Both the position numbers and the translations under genes were made by a program. 64,000 bases of DNA. Source: Chloroflexota bacterium (GTDB lineage Bacteria; Chloroflexota; Dehalococcoidia; UBA2979). Location of the stretch: NCBI GenBank assembly GCA_003670575.1, contig QWRD01000004.1:1-64000 (forward strand), given 5' to 3'. This document shows, in pieces, positions 35,156 through 45,821 of the stretch. Numbering within the stretch: position 1 is the first letter of the stretch; every line of letters begins with the position of its first letter. A model generated the notes under the pieces. That model saw only the letters and a program-made list of their open reading frames with translations, made no database searches and was not told the DNA's origin.

Positions 35156-35853
35156 CTGGGCCGCCAGCCCTCAGGCGCCTTGCCGATGAGCATTGAGGCG
35201 CGCGGGATCGGCGGGAGCAGGAACGGGCGCAGCTGCGCGTTCCGGACGTGCTCGTAGCCGGCGGCGCGGGCGTGCGCGAGTAACGTGCGCACTGGGCGCA
35301 GTTGCGGGTCGCGCACCCCGGGCGAGAGCACGAAGCGGTTCCAGGCATCGAGGGGTGCGCTGCCCGTGGGCGCGAACTCCCAGATCAGCGCGAGCCCTCC
35401 ACCGACGAGCACACGCCGCACCTCGACGAGCATCGCGTCCAGCTCCGTGTCGGTGAGGTGCTTCACCACGTACCCGCAGGTCACGAGGTGGAACGACTCG
35501 TCCTCGAACGGGAGCGCGGTCGCGGAGCCCTGAGCCAGTTCGGGACCGACGCCGTCGCGGGCGTCCTCACGCGCCAGCTGTAGCGCGGCGGCGGAGAAGT
35601 CGAGGCCCACCGGAGCGCGGTCGAACCCAACACGCGAGTCGATGAAGCGCAGCAGCGCGCCGCGCCCGCAGCCGATGTCCAGCCAGCGCTGGTCCGGCTT
35701 CAGGTCGAAGTGCTCCGGGATGCGCATGAGCGGGGTGTTCACCGCCCACTGGCCGAGCGTCCCCATCGCCCAGCGCACCGCGAGGCTGCTCAACCCGGGG
35801 CTCGTGAGCCAGCGGTCGTATTCGGTACGGCGGTCGGCCTCGGGATTGGTCAT
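35152..35853 (-). CDS. Class I SAM-dependent methyltransferase
   Basis: 233 residues. SAM-binding motif I is WLDIGCGRGALL, motif II VGLDFS, motif III LPFEDESFHLVTCGYVVKHL, typical of UbiE/Methyltransf_11 proteins. The N-terminal helix region (YDRWLTSPGLSSLAVRWAMG) and the C-terminal beta cover are short. Substrate unknown. It stands alone, about 70 bases from the next gene on the same strand. Confidence 0.82.
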   Translation of the reverse strand: MTNPEADRRTEYDRWLTSPGLSSLAVRWAMGTLGQWAVNTPLMRIPEHFDLKPDQRWLDIGCGRGALLRFIDSRVGFDRAPVGLDFSAAALQLAREDARDGVGPELAQGSATALPFEDESFHLVTCGYVVKHLTDTELDAMLVEVRRVLVGGGLALIWEFAPTGSAPLDAWNRFVLSPGVRDPQLRPVRTLLAHARAAGYEHVRNAQLRPFLLPPIPRASMLIGKAPEGWRPS

Positions 35854-35920
35854 GCGTCGATGGTGGCACGTGGCGGGCTGAGTCGGAAGGGCTGGGGGCT
35901 ACGGGGTGGAGGTGATGCGC

Positions 35921-36421
35921 CTAATCGAGCAGGAAGGAGAGCCGCACCTGCGCGTCGCGCTCAGTGGCCCAGTCGCACATCGCGGCGAGGTCGAGCAGGC
36001 GCGCGCCGAGCGGCGGGTCGTGACCCTCGACGAGTGCACGCAGCGTCGGGTCGTCCGCGGCGAGTGCCGTGGCGACCTCGCGGCAGGCGGCGGCGAGGGG
36101 GGCGGCGTCCTGCCACGCGTGTTCCAGGGCGTGGCGGTCGTCCTCATCCTCAATGTCGCGGTCGGCGAAAGTGAGCAGAGGGCGGAGGTCGACCTTGTGC
36201 CGGCGCTGCATGTGCAACGCGGCCTGTGCGAGCTCGTGCATTCCGCCGAGGCGGATGCTGTACGCCCAGGAGATGAAGAACAGCACCACGGTGGCGTCGC
36301 CGCCGAACGCGAGCGGGCAGACCTCGGGCACCCCGTCGTCGCCGCCCGTCAGGCCGCCCTGCGCGAACTCGACGAACAGGCCGCGGCCGGACTCCGGCAG
36401 TGCCGACTGCGGCCCCGTCAC
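35921..36421 (-). CDS. Hypothetical protein downstream of gyrB
   Basis: GTG start 3 bases after the gyrB stop; 166 residues. No recognised motif. A short N-terminal beta/loop part is followed by VVLFFISWAYSIRLGGMHELAQAAL and an acidic helical C-terminal half (FADRDIEDEDDRHALEHAWQDAA). Close spacing suggests translation coupled to gyrB. Function unknown. Confidence 0.55.
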   Translation of the reverse strand: MTGPQSALPESGRGLFVEFAQGGLTGGDDGVPEVCPLAFGGDATVVLFFISWAYSIRLGGMHELAQAALHMQRRHKVDLRPLLTFADRDIEDEDDRHALEHAWQDAAPLAAACREVATALAADDPTLRALVEGHDPPLGARLLDLAAMCDWATERDAQVRLSFLLD

Positions 36422-36424
36422 GAC

Positions 36425-38365
<1,941 letters not shown>

Positions 38366-38444
38366 AGAACCTCGCTCGGTATCAGGTGCGATTGGGCCGC
38401 GATCGGCAGAGGCGGCGTGGCCTCGATAGGCGTCTATGGTACCA

Positions 38445-38458
38445 CGAACGGCCGTTCG
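38445..38458. promoter_or_regulatory. SOS-box-like palindrome between gyrB and trmO
   Basis: CGAACGGCCGTTCG is a perfect 14-base palindrome with the GAAC-N4-GTTC layout of Gram-positive LexA boxes. It is within the divergent promoter region. LexA binding is only a guess. Confidence 0.3.
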
Positions 38459-38512
38459 GGCACCCGCGCGACGGCATGCGCGCGCGCCTCCCAGCAGGGT
38501 CTCCGCAGCCCC

Positions 38513-38518
38513 TACAAT
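38513..38518 (+). promoter_or_regulatory. -10 element for leaderless trmO transcript
   Basis: TACAAT ends 7 bases before the ATG at 38526, which has no ribosome-binding site; transcription would start at or next to the ATG. Confidence 0.5.
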
Positions 38519-38525
38519 CGGGTTT

Positions 38526-38987
38526 ATGAGCGATGCGGATACACCCCTCGAAGAGATACACATGCGACCGATCGGGGTGGTCGCGGGGGGTGACAGCGAC
38601 GTCTCGCGCTGGGACTGGTCGCGGGTGCGCAGCGAGCTGCGGCTGCTCCCGGAGCACGCCGACGCGCTGCTCGGCCTCGATGGCTACACCCACGTGATCG
38701 TCGTCGGCTGGCTGGACCGGATTCCCGCAGAGTTGCGTGCGCGACCTCGGGCGTACCCGGCGGGCGACGAGCGGCTGCCGCTGCAGGGTGCGCTGGCACT
38801 GCGTGGCGGCGCGCGGCCGAACCCGATCGCCGTCACCGTCTGCCGCTTGCTGGCCATCGATGGCGCGGTGCTGCGCCTCGAGGGCCTCGACCTCGTGGAC
38901 GGGACGCCGGTGCTGGACGTGAAGCCGTACATCGCGCACTACGACGCGGTGACAGAGGCACGCATCCCGAAGTGGGCAGGGGGTTGA
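38526..38987 (+). CDS. trmO: tRNA (N6-threonylcarbamoyladenosine(37)) methyltransferase TrmO-like
   Basis: 153 residues. The UPF0066/TsaA core is clear: MRPIGVV, LGLDGYTHVIVVGWL, and RPNPIAVTVCRLL followed by LRLEGLDLVDGTPVLDVKPYI. TrmO methylates t6A37 of threonine tRNA using S-adenosylmethionine. The ATG is leaderless by position, with no ribosome-binding site. Some UPF0066 proteins have other substrates, so the assignment is to family first. Confidence 0.85.
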   Translation: MSDADTPLEEIHMRPIGVVAGGDSDVSRWDWSRVRSELRLLPEHADALLGLDGYTHVIVVGWLDRIPAELRARPRAYPAGDERLPLQGALALRGGARPNPIAVTVCRLLAIDGAVLRLEGLDLVDGTPVLDVKPYIAHYDAVTEARIPKWAGG

Positions 38988-39043
38988 AGCCTGCCGGTTG
39001 CCCCGGACTTGCCTCGGCCCGCCGAGGCCCGGACACTGGCGGC

Positions 39044-40135
39044 ATGGATCTAGGAATCGTCGGCATCGCGCGTTCGGGGAAGAGCTCGCTGTTCAACGCG
39101 GTCACGCGAGGACAGGCGCAGGTCGGCGCGTACTCATCGCAGCAGGAGCCGAACGTCGGCATGGCGCGGGTGCCGGATGCGCGCGTCGATGCGCTGGCGC
39201 GCGTGTTCAAGCCGAAGAAGGTCACGTACGCCGAGATCCGCTGGGTGGACTACCCGGTCGCCGGCTTCGGGCAGGAGGGCCCCGGCGCGCGCTTCCTCGC
39301 GGAGATCGCGGGCCTCGACGCGTTGGTGCACGTGGTGCGTGCGTTCGAGGACGAGGCGGTGCCGCACCCGGACGTCACCATCGACCCCCATCGCGACCTC
39401 GAATCGCTCGACCTCGAGCTGACGTTCGCCGACCTCGGGCTGATCGAGCGGCGGCTGGCGCGCATCGAGTCGGAGATGCGCTCGATCAAGGCGGCCGAGC
39501 GCGGGCGGCTGGAGCAGGACCGCGCGCTGCTGCAGCGGTTGCAGGCCGACCTCGAGGCTGGCCACGCGGTTCGCACCGTCGCGCTGACCGAGGTGGAAGA
39601 GCGGCTGCTCACCGCGTACCAGTTCGTGACGCGGCTCCCGGTGCTGGTGATCATCAACATCGGCGAGGACGATCTGCCGCGCGCGGCCGAGATCGAGGCG
39701 GCGTTCGCGGAGCGCCACGGCGGCCCCGGCGTCGCGTTCGCCGCGCTGTGCGCGAAGGTCGAGGCGGAGCTCGCGACGATGGATGAGGCGGAGGCGGTGG
39801 AGTTCCGCCGCGACCTCGGCCTGCCGCCGGAGTCGCCGCTGGATCGCGCGATCCAGGCCGCGTATGCGCTGCTCGGGCTGCAATCGTTCCTGACCGCCGG
39901 CGAGGACGAGTGCCGCGCCTGGACGGTGCGTCGAGGCGCCAGCGCGCCGGAGGCGGCGGGCAAGATCCACTCGGACCTGGAGCGCGGTTTCATTCGCGCC
40001 GAGGTCACCTCCTGGCAGGAGCTCGCCGAGGCCGGCTCCAATGCCGAGTTGAAGCGCCGCGGCAAGCTCCGCACAGAGGGCAAGACCTACCTCGTGCAGG
40101 ACGGCGACGTGATCAATATCCTGTTCAACGTCTGA
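39044..40135 (+). CDS. ychF: Ribosome-binding ATPase YchF
   Basis: 363 residues from the ATG at 39044. The P-loop LGIVGIARSGKSSLFNAVT, RWVDYPV region, and the coiled-coil insertion (ERRLARIESEMRSIKAAERGR) lead to VIINIGEDDLP, which replaces the NKxD base motif, as in the ATP-preferring YchF group. The C-terminal TGS-like domain ends in GKTYLVQDGDVINILFNV. Involved in translation and stress responses. Confidence 0.95.
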   Translation: MDLGIVGIARSGKSSLFNAVTRGQAQVGAYSSQQEPNVGMARVPDARVDALARVFKPKKVTYAEIRWVDYPVAGFGQEGPGARFLAEIAGLDALVHVVRAFEDEAVPHPDVTIDPHRDLESLDLELTFADLGLIERRLARIESEMRSIKAAERGRLEQDRALLQRLQADLEAGHAVRTVALTEVEERLLTAYQFVTRLPVLVIINIGEDDLPRAAEIEAAFAERHGGPGVAFAALCAKVEAELATMDEAEAVEFRRDLGLPPESPLDRAIQAAYALLGLQSFLTAGEDECRAWTVRRGASAPEAAGKIHSDLERGFIRAEVTSWQELAEAGSNAELKRRGKLRTEGKTYLVQDGDVINILFNV

Positions 40136-40144
40136 GTTCGCCCC

Positions 40145-40525
40145 ATGCCTGACTGGCTCTGGCGCTTCATCCTCATCGCGGTGGGCGCGATGGCGTTGCT
40201 CGGCGGCCTCGGCTGGATGGCGTATTGCGATGCGGCGGTGCGAGCGCTGATCGAGCGCGTCGAGGACTTGTCGTGGCGGCGGCGGGCCGGGGTGGCGTTC
40301 GCGGTCGCGCGGGATGCACGGGTGCCGTGGTGGGCGCGAGCCGTTCCGTTGCTGGTGGCGGTCTACCTCGTCATTCCGCTGGACATCATCCCCGACTTCA
40401 TCCCGGTGATTGGGCAGCTTGATGACGTGCTGATCATCGGCATCGCGCTGTGGGTGATGCTGCGCGCGATCCCGCCCGACGTGCTGGAGGAGCATGTCCG
40501 CGCCGCCGAGCGTGCCGAGGGGTAG
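40145..40525 (+). CDS. DUF1232 (YkvA-like) membrane protein
   Basis: 126 residues. An N-terminal membrane helix (FILIAVGAMALLGGLGWMAY) is followed by ARVPWWARAVPLLVAVYLVIP and the family signature PLDIIPDFIPVIGQLDD, then a last membrane helix. Function unknown; 9 bases after ychF, probably co-transcribed. Confidence 0.85.
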   Translation: MPDWLWRFILIAVGAMALLGGLGWMAYCDAAVRALIERVEDLSWRRRAGVAFAVARDARVPWWARAVPLLVAVYLVIPLDIIPDFIPVIGQLDDVLIIGIALWVMLRAIPPDVLEEHVRAAERAEG

Positions 40526-40622
40526 CGGCGCCCGAGCACGGACTGTGCGGTGCCAATCGCTCGCGCACTGCGTATCATTTGCCCGCGCGACCGGTTGGGC
40601 GCGAGAGAAGGCGGATGGCGAG

Positions 40623-41480
40623 ATGACACAGGACAACGGTCGACAGGCGCTGGGCGAGATCATGGCGGCTGTGGAGCATGCGTTGGGCGGGGCCGCGCCC
40701 GTCGCCGTCGCGACGGTGGTTGATGCCGGCGAGTTGGGCATCGAGGTTGGCGCGAAGATGCTGGTGCGGCGGGACGGCACCACCGTCGGCAGCATCGATG
40801 GCGCGGTCGTCGACGCGCAGGTGGTGACCGAGGCGATGGCGGCGTTCGAGCAGTTCCCGCGCGCCGTCCTGCAGTCGATGTACGTCGGACGCGCGCACGA
40901 GGCGGTCGCACGACGCTCGCAGGCGCAACCCGGCGATGCGCGGCTGATGCTGGAGGTGTTCGAGGCGCCCGCACGACTGGTGGTTGTGGGCGGTGGCCAT
41001 GTCGGATTGCAGATCGCGAACTTCGGCGCGCTGCTCGGGTTCCGCATCACGGTGATCGATGACCGCCCCGAATTCGCGAACCCGGAGCGCTTCCCGATGG
41101 CCGACGAGGTGCTCTGCAAGGACATCGACACCGCTATCGACGAGATGCGCATCGACTCGACGTGCTCCGTGGTACTGGTCTCGCGTGGGCACCAGCAGGA
41201 CACGCTGGCGCTGCGGCACGTTGCGGAGCGCGGCGCGGGCTACGTGGGGATGATTGGCAGCCGCCGACGCACCACTGTTGTGATGCAGAACCTCGCGCAG
41301 GAGGGGATCGCCGCCGACGCGCTGGCGCACGTCCACACGCCGATCGGGCTGGACATCGGCGCGGAGACGCCCGAGGAGATTGCGCTCTCGATCCTCGCGG
41401 AGATCGTGCTGGAGCGGCACGGCGGCACCGGCCGCAAGCTGTCGACGCTCACCAGCCGCCGCCAGGCTGACCGCGGCTGA
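40623..41480 (+). CDS. xdhC: XdhC/CoxI-family protein (molybdoenzyme maturation)
   Basis: 285 residues from the ATG at 40623. N-terminal XdhC domain (VAVATVVDAGE, VGAKMLVRRDGTTVGSIDG) and C-terminal NAD-binding fold (RLVVVGGGHVGLQIANFGALLGF, YVGMIGSRRRT, HTPIGLDIGAETPEEIA). XdhC proteins deliver or sulfurate Mo cofactor for xanthine or CO dehydrogenases, whose genes are not in the window. The same domain appears again as a separate gene downstream. Confidence 0.88.
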   Translation: MTQDNGRQALGEIMAAVEHALGGAAPVAVATVVDAGELGIEVGAKMLVRRDGTTVGSIDGAVVDAQVVTEAMAAFEQFPRAVLQSMYVGRAHEAVARRSQAQPGDARLMLEVFEAPARLVVVGGGHVGLQIANFGALLGFRITVIDDRPEFANPERFPMADEVLCKDIDTAIDEMRIDSTCSVVLVSRGHQQDTLALRHVAERGAGYVGMIGSRRRTTVVMQNLAQEGIAADALAHVHTPIGLDIGAETPEEIALSILAEIVLERHGGTGRKLSTLTSRRQADRG

Positions 41481-41614
41481 CGAACCTCGGTCGAGGCGCG
41501 CTGCAGCACGGTTGCGCGAGTGTTATGATGCGGCATGACGGCGTCGACGTGGCGTCGTGCCGATGGGTGATTCGGTTGACGATAAGTCGACGTATGAGAG
41601 CCAGCCCCACCCGG

Positions 41615-41687
41615 GTTACGCGAGTAACTCGGAGGTATCCCTCTGGGGCATAAGGGTCGTCTCGAGCAATCGAGTCGGCCCTTGTGC
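41615..41687 (+). ncRNA. Candidate structured RNA between two xdhC-family genes
   Basis: Two GNRA-capped hairpins are seen: GTTAC-GCGA-GTAAC (41615-41628), and a longer one with GCATAAGGG/CCCTTGTGC (one G-U pair), a 4x4 internal loop and CTCGA-GCAA-TCGAG (41648-41687). The link between them reads TCGGAGGTATCCC. It lies in a 325-base gap that otherwise has no gene. It resembles no riboswitch class I could name; the second hairpin may also terminate xdhC. Confidence 0.5.
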
Positions 41688-41805
41688 TATTTCCCACCCC
41701 CGGGTGCACGCACCCTCGGCGGTAGCCCTCACCGAGCAATACGCGGCCGATCCCGACGCGGATTCACGCTGCTATGATGAATGCAGATTTTTGGGAGGGT
41801 GCAGG

Positions 41806-42120
41806 ATGAGTCAAGAACTGTTCGCCGAGATTCTTACCGCCCAGGCGCAGGGCCAGCCCCGCGTGTTGGCGACCGTGTCGGACGCTCGAGGTTCCACTCC
41901 GCGCAGCCCCGGCGCGCACCTGCTGCTGCGCCCCGATGGGAGCTTCATGGGCACCATTGGTGGCGGCTGCGGCGAGGCCGAGGTCTGGCAGGAGGCGATG
42001 GAGACCATGGCCGATGGTCGGCCGCGGGTGGTAGTCGTTGACCTCACCGAGCCCGTGGACGGCGAGGACAAGATCTGCGGCGGGATCATGGAAGTCTTCA
42101 TCGAGCGCGTCTCCGGCTGA
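41806..42120 (+). CDS. Stand-alone XdhC N-terminal domain protein
   Basis: 104 residues starting at the ATG behind GGGAGGGTGCAGG. RVLATVSDARGSTPRSPGAH, LLLRPDGSFMGTIGGGCGEAEV and DKICGGIMEVFIE are hallmarks of the XdhC/CoxI N-terminal domain, including conserved Cys in GGGCGE and ICGG that are absent from the larger xdhC upstream. The two genes may act as one split protein. Followed by a strong terminator. Confidence 0.85.
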   Translation: MSQELFAEILTAQAQGQPRVLATVSDARGSTPRSPGAHLLLRPDGSFMGTIGGGCGEAEVWQEAMETMADGRPRVVVVDLTEPVDGEDKICGGIMEVFIERVSG

Positions 42121-42203
42121 CCGGCCCAGGCCGGTGTTGCTGGCGGAACCGTCCGCAGTCTGCGGTTGGGTAGTGCTGGGTAGCGATGTGATCTGAGTCA
42201 TAC

Positions 42204-42229
42204 GAACGCGCGGTGAGAGCCGCGCGTTC
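42204..42229 (+). terminator. Intrinsic terminator after the XdhC-domain gene
   Basis: GAACGCGCGG and CCGCGCGTTC form a perfect 10-bp stem around TGAGAG, followed by TTGCTTC. Confidence 0.75.
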
Positions 42230-42264
42230 TTGCTTCGATCAGGATGCGCGATGAAGGAGCGGCG

Positions 42265-43761
42265 ATGACAGCTGGCCCCGGCGTTCGAGAGCGCGGTGCG
42301 GTGCTGCTGGGTCGCGCTGCCGCGGAGGTGGTCCGTCGGCTACAGCGCGGCGGTGGAACGGCGCTCCCCGGACTGCTCGCCGGTCTGCTCGCACCTCGGC
42401 TGATCGAGTCGTTCGCTGGCCAGCTCGGGCACGGCGCCGTGACCGTGACCGGCACCAATGGCAAGACCACCACTGCGCACCTGATCGCCGCCGCCGTGCG
42501 AACGGCAGGCTTGCATCCGTTGGCGAACTCCTCCGGCTCCAACCTCGAACGCGGGATCGCCAGCATGTTCGTCGAGGCGGCAACGGCAGGCGGCGCGTTG
42601 CCCGACGCCGCAGATCGCCTCGGTGTGCTGGAGTTGGACGAGGCCGTGTGGCCCGCGCTGCTGCCTCGCCTCCGACCTGACGTCGCGGTCTTCCTCAACC
42701 TCTTTCGTGATCAGTTGGATCGGTACGGCGAGGTGGACTCCGTCGCCGAGGGTTGGCGGCGCGCGCTGGCGGCCTATCGCTTGCCGCTGACGCTGGCGCT
42801 GAATGTGGACGACCCCTCCGTCGCGCAGATCGCGGATGGGACCGCCGACCGCGTGATCGGCTTTGGTATCGACGATCCCTCGGCCGCGCTGGCCCGCGCG
42901 GAGCATGCCGCGGATGCGCGCGCGTGCCTGTGTGGCGGTGCGTTCCGGTATGACGCCGTGTTTATGGGGCACCTCGGGTTGTGGGCATGCAGCCGTTGCG
43001 ATCGGGTGCGCCCGACACCGCAAGTCACCGCACGCAACGTCCGGCTTGGCGCGGACGAGACGCGTTTCACGCTGTGCGTCAGCCCGAGTGTGGACGCGAC
43101 ATTCGCGCCGAGCGAGGGTGCGGGTGCCACACCTTCCGATGCTCCCAGCGGCGAGCAGTGCATCGAGCTGACGATCCCGCTCGCGGGGTTGTACTCGGTC
43201 TACAACGCGCTGGCGGCGGTGGCGGGCGCTTTGGCGCTCGGCATCCCACTGGACGCGACCGTGCGCGCACTGACGGACGCGGGACCCGCCTTTGGACGAC
43301 AGGAGCAGTTCGACATCGATGGCCGGACGGTGCGACTGCTGCTCGCGAAGAATCCAACCGGGCTGAACGAGGTGTTTCGTGTGCTCACCGCTGCGCCGCG
43401 CCCGCTGGTGCTGCTGGCGCTGCTGAACGACGGCATCCAGGACGGCCAGGACGTCTCCTGGATCTACGATGCCGACATGGAGCAACTCGCGGGCAGTGGA
43501 TGCACATTGATCGTGTCGGGCGACCGTGCGGACGACCTGGCGCTGCGCTTCATGCTGGCAGGCGTCGTTCCCACGCAGGTGGAGCGCTCGGCGGCTCGTG
43601 CGTTGGACGTGGCTCTGGCGGCCACTCCGTCCGGCGGACGGTTGGAAGTGGTGGCCACGTACACCGCGATGCTTGCGGTGCGTGCGGACCTGGCGCGACG
43701 TACCGGCGCGCAGCAGTACTGGGAACAGTCGCAACCCGTCGACGCCACGGTGTCGCGATGA
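42265..43761 (+). CDS. murT: Lipid II isoglutaminyl synthase subunit MurT
   Basis: 498 residues from the ATG at 42265 (AAGGAG 6 bases upstream). Mur-ligase ATP site VTGTNGKTTTAHL, LFRDQLDRYGE, a Cys4 zinc insertion (CLCGG ... CSRC) typical for MurT, and DVSWIYDADM in the C-terminal domain. With GatD it amidates D-Glu of the lipid II stem peptide. The stop overlaps gatD (ATGA). Confidence 0.94.
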   Translation: MTAGPGVRERGAVLLGRAAAEVVRRLQRGGGTALPGLLAGLLAPRLIESFAGQLGHGAVTVTGTNGKTTTAHLIAAAVRTAGLHPLANSSGSNLERGIASMFVEAATAGGALPDAADRLGVLELDEAVWPALLPRLRPDVAVFLNLFRDQLDRYGEVDSVAEGWRRALAAYRLPLTLALNVDDPSVAQIADGTADRVIGFGIDDPSAALARAEHAADARACLCGGAFRYDAVFMGHLGLWACSRCDRVRPTPQVTARNVRLGADETRFTLCVSPSVDATFAPSEGAGATPSDAPSGEQCIELTIPLAGLYSVYNALAAVAGALALGIPLDATVRALTDAGPAFGRQEQFDIDGRTVRLLLAKNPTGLNEVFRVLTAAPRPLVLLALLNDGIQDGQDVSWIYDADMEQLAGSGCTLIVSGDRADDLALRFMLAGVVPTQVERSAARALDVALAATPSGGRLEVVATYTAMLAVRADLARRTGAQQYWEQSQPVDATVSR

Positions 43762-44540
43762 TCGAGGACGCCGCAGTGCCCGAGTCAGCGACGCGCACCA
43801 TCCGTGTGGTGGTGCTCTATCCCGACGTGATGAACGTGTACGCGGACCGCGGCAACGTGATCGCGTTGCAGGCGCGCTGTCGCGCCCTCGCGGTGGGGTG
43901 CGAGGTAATCGAGGTGACGCTCGGCGAGTCGCTGCCGGTCGAGGCCGACCTCGTGCTGATCGGCGGCGGGCAGGATCGCGAGCAGCGACGTGTTGCGGCA
44001 GACCTAGAGGCGAAAGGCGCGACGCTCCGCGCGTGGGCAGAGCAGGATGCGCCGATGCTGGCGGTCTGCGGTGGGTTCCAACTGTTCGGGCGGCTGTACC
44101 GCACCTCGGCGGGCGAGGAGCTACCGGGCGTCGGGCTGTTCGATGTGACCACGGTGGCGCCCGCGCCGGGTGCGCCACGTTGCGTCGGCGATGTGCTGGC
44201 GTTTGCGGAAGGCGTCGGCGAACTCGTGGGCTTCGAGAATCACGGGGGGCGAACCTACCTCGGTCCGCGCGCGCAGCCGTTCGCGCGCGTCGAGCATGGG
44301 TTTGGCAACAACGGCATCGATGGTACCGAGGGTGCCGTGTACCGCCAGGCGATCGGCACGTACCTGCACGGCTCGCTGCTGCCGAAGAACCTGCCTCTGA
44401 CGGACCGGCTGATCCTTGCGGCGTTGCGCCATCGATATGGCTCGGACGTACACATTGAGCCGGTGGATGAGCCGTACGCCGCGCGCGCGCACGCCTCGGC
44501 GGCACAGGTGGCGCGGCAGCGCGGCCGCGTCACGCCGTAG
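43758..44540 (+). CDS. gatD: Lipid II isoglutaminyl synthase subunit GatD
   Basis: 260 residues. A CobB/CobQ-like class I glutamine amidotransferase: YPDVMNVYADRGN, IGGGQDREQR, nucleophile Cys104 in AVCGGFQLFG, GFENHGGRTYLG, and a His in GTYLHGSLLP. Supplies ammonia to MurT; the pair shows the cell makes amidated peptidoglycan. Confidence 0.94.
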   Translation: MIEDAAVPESATRTIRVVVLYPDVMNVYADRGNVIALQARCRALAVGCEVIEVTLGESLPVEADLVLIGGGQDREQRRVAADLEAKGATLRAWAEQDAPMLAVCGGFQLFGRLYRTSAGEELPGVGLFDVTTVAPAPGAPRCVGDVLAFAEGVGELVGFENHGGRTYLGPRAQPFARVEHGFGNNGIDGTEGAVYRQAIGTYLHGSLLPKNLPLTDRLILAALRHRYGSDVHIEPVDEPYAARAHASAAQVARQRGRVTP

Positions 44541-44663
44541 CGAGGTACACCGGGCGAGCCGCTACCGCTGGTGCCGCTGAGGCGCATGGCGATCGTCCAG
44601 CGCCGTCCACCCTGTACCATCGATGGGTCCCGGTGCGTTCCAGCGGGCTGATCGGAGTGATGC

Positions 44664-45548
44664 GTGCCGTTCCTTGTCATCGAGATTCCGTGGAGCCCGG
44701 ACATCCTGAGGCTGGGGGCGTTTATCCTCTCCTGGCACGGGCTGTTCACCGCGATCGGCATCCTTGCCGGCGTACAACTCTCGCTGCGCATCGGTCAGAC
44801 CGTGGGCTACGACCCAGATCAGGCGTACACGCTGGCGCTGGTCGGCATCCCCGGCGGCATTGTGGGTGCACGCGCGCTGTTCGTTGCGGAGCACTGGTCG
44901 TACTACAGCCAGAGCCTGGGCGAGATCCTCGCGCTGAACGAGGGCGGCATCTCCGTGTGGGGCGCGATCCTCGGTGGGCTCGTGAGTGCGGCGCTGTTCG
45001 CGAAGTGGCGAGGCTATCCGATCGCGCGTGGGCTGGACATCACTGCGTTCGGCAGCGCGCTGGGACTCGCGATCGGCCGCCTGGGCGACCTCGTCAACGG
45101 CGAGCACCTCGGACGCGCGACCAACCTGCCGTGGGCGGTGGTGTACACCAACCCTGACTCGCCCGCGTTCGCGCATTCGCTGACCGTGGGGCCGCACCAC
45201 CCGGCGACGACGTACGAGATGTTTGGGCTGCTGGCGGTCCTCGGTGTGCTGTTCTTCGCGTTGCATCGGCTGTTTCGCGATCGCGCGGCGTTGACGTTCC
45301 TGCTCTTCATCGATGCGTACTCGCTGCTGCGGTTCTTCCTCACGGACCTGCGCGTGGACTCCGACGTGATCGCGTACGGACTGCGCACGCCGCAACTGGT
45401 CTCCGTGATTGTGCTGGCGCTCTCCGTGCCCGCGCTGATCTGGGCACTCCGCTTGCCTCGCCAGCCGTTTGTCGAGGCGTTGTCGCCGCCACCGTCTGGG
45501 CCGCGCTCCGGGCCATCGGGCGGTCGCGCCACCGTTCGCCGACCGTAA
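44664..45548 (+). CDS. lgt: Prolipoprotein diacylglyceryl transferase
   Basis: GTG start (GGAG upstream); 294 residues, seven transmembrane helices. Lgt signatures: WHGLFTAIGILAG, GGISVWGAILGG, GRLGDLVNGEHLGRAT (usual GRxxNFxNxExxG, here with Asp-Leu for Asn-Phe), and HPATTYEM. It transfers diacylglycerol to the lipobox Cys, consistent with the lipoprotein at 12246. A basic Pro/Gly tail closes the protein. Confidence 0.93.
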   Translation: MPFLVIEIPWSPDILRLGAFILSWHGLFTAIGILAGVQLSLRIGQTVGYDPDQAYTLALVGIPGGIVGARALFVAEHWSYYSQSLGEILALNEGGISVWGAILGGLVSAALFAKWRGYPIARGLDITAFGSALGLAIGRLGDLVNGEHLGRATNLPWAVVYTNPDSPAFAHSLTVGPHHPATTYEMFGLLAVLGVLFFALHRLFRDRAALTFLLFIDAYSLLRFFLTDLRVDSDVIAYGLRTPQLVSVIVLALSVPALIWALRLPRQPFVEALSPPPSGPRSGPSGGRATVRRP

Positions 45549-45550
45549 CG

Positions 45551-45811
45551 GTGCAGCCAGGATCCGAGGCGATGCCGCACGAGGTGGTGCTGTATGTCGC
45601 GGAGGGCTGTGGGTTGTGTGCCGATGCCTCCCGCGCATTGGCTGCGCTGCGCAGCGCACACCCATTCACGTTGACGGAGGTCGACATTCACACCGACCCG
45701 GAGTTGGAGCGTCGGTACCTGATCGAGATTCCCGTGGTCGTGGTGGACGGTCTCGAGGTTGCGCGCGGCGCGATCGACTTCCTGGCGGTGCGCGCCGCGC
45801 TCGGGGTCTGA
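45551..45811 (+). CDS. Glutaredoxin-like (DUF836) thioredoxin-fold protein
   Basis: 86 residues from GTG 45551, two bases after lgt; ATG at 45572 is an alternative. The redox motif CGLC follows LYVAEG, and the cis-Pro loop is EIPVVVVDG. Small dithiol protein of the DUF836 group; electron partner unknown. Converges on uppP. Confidence 0.8.
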   Translation: MQPGSEAMPHEVVLYVAEGCGLCADASRALAALRSAHPFTLTEVDIHTDPELERRYLIEIPVVVVDGLEVARGAIDFLAVRAALGV

Positions 45812-45821
45812 CCGGCGGCGG

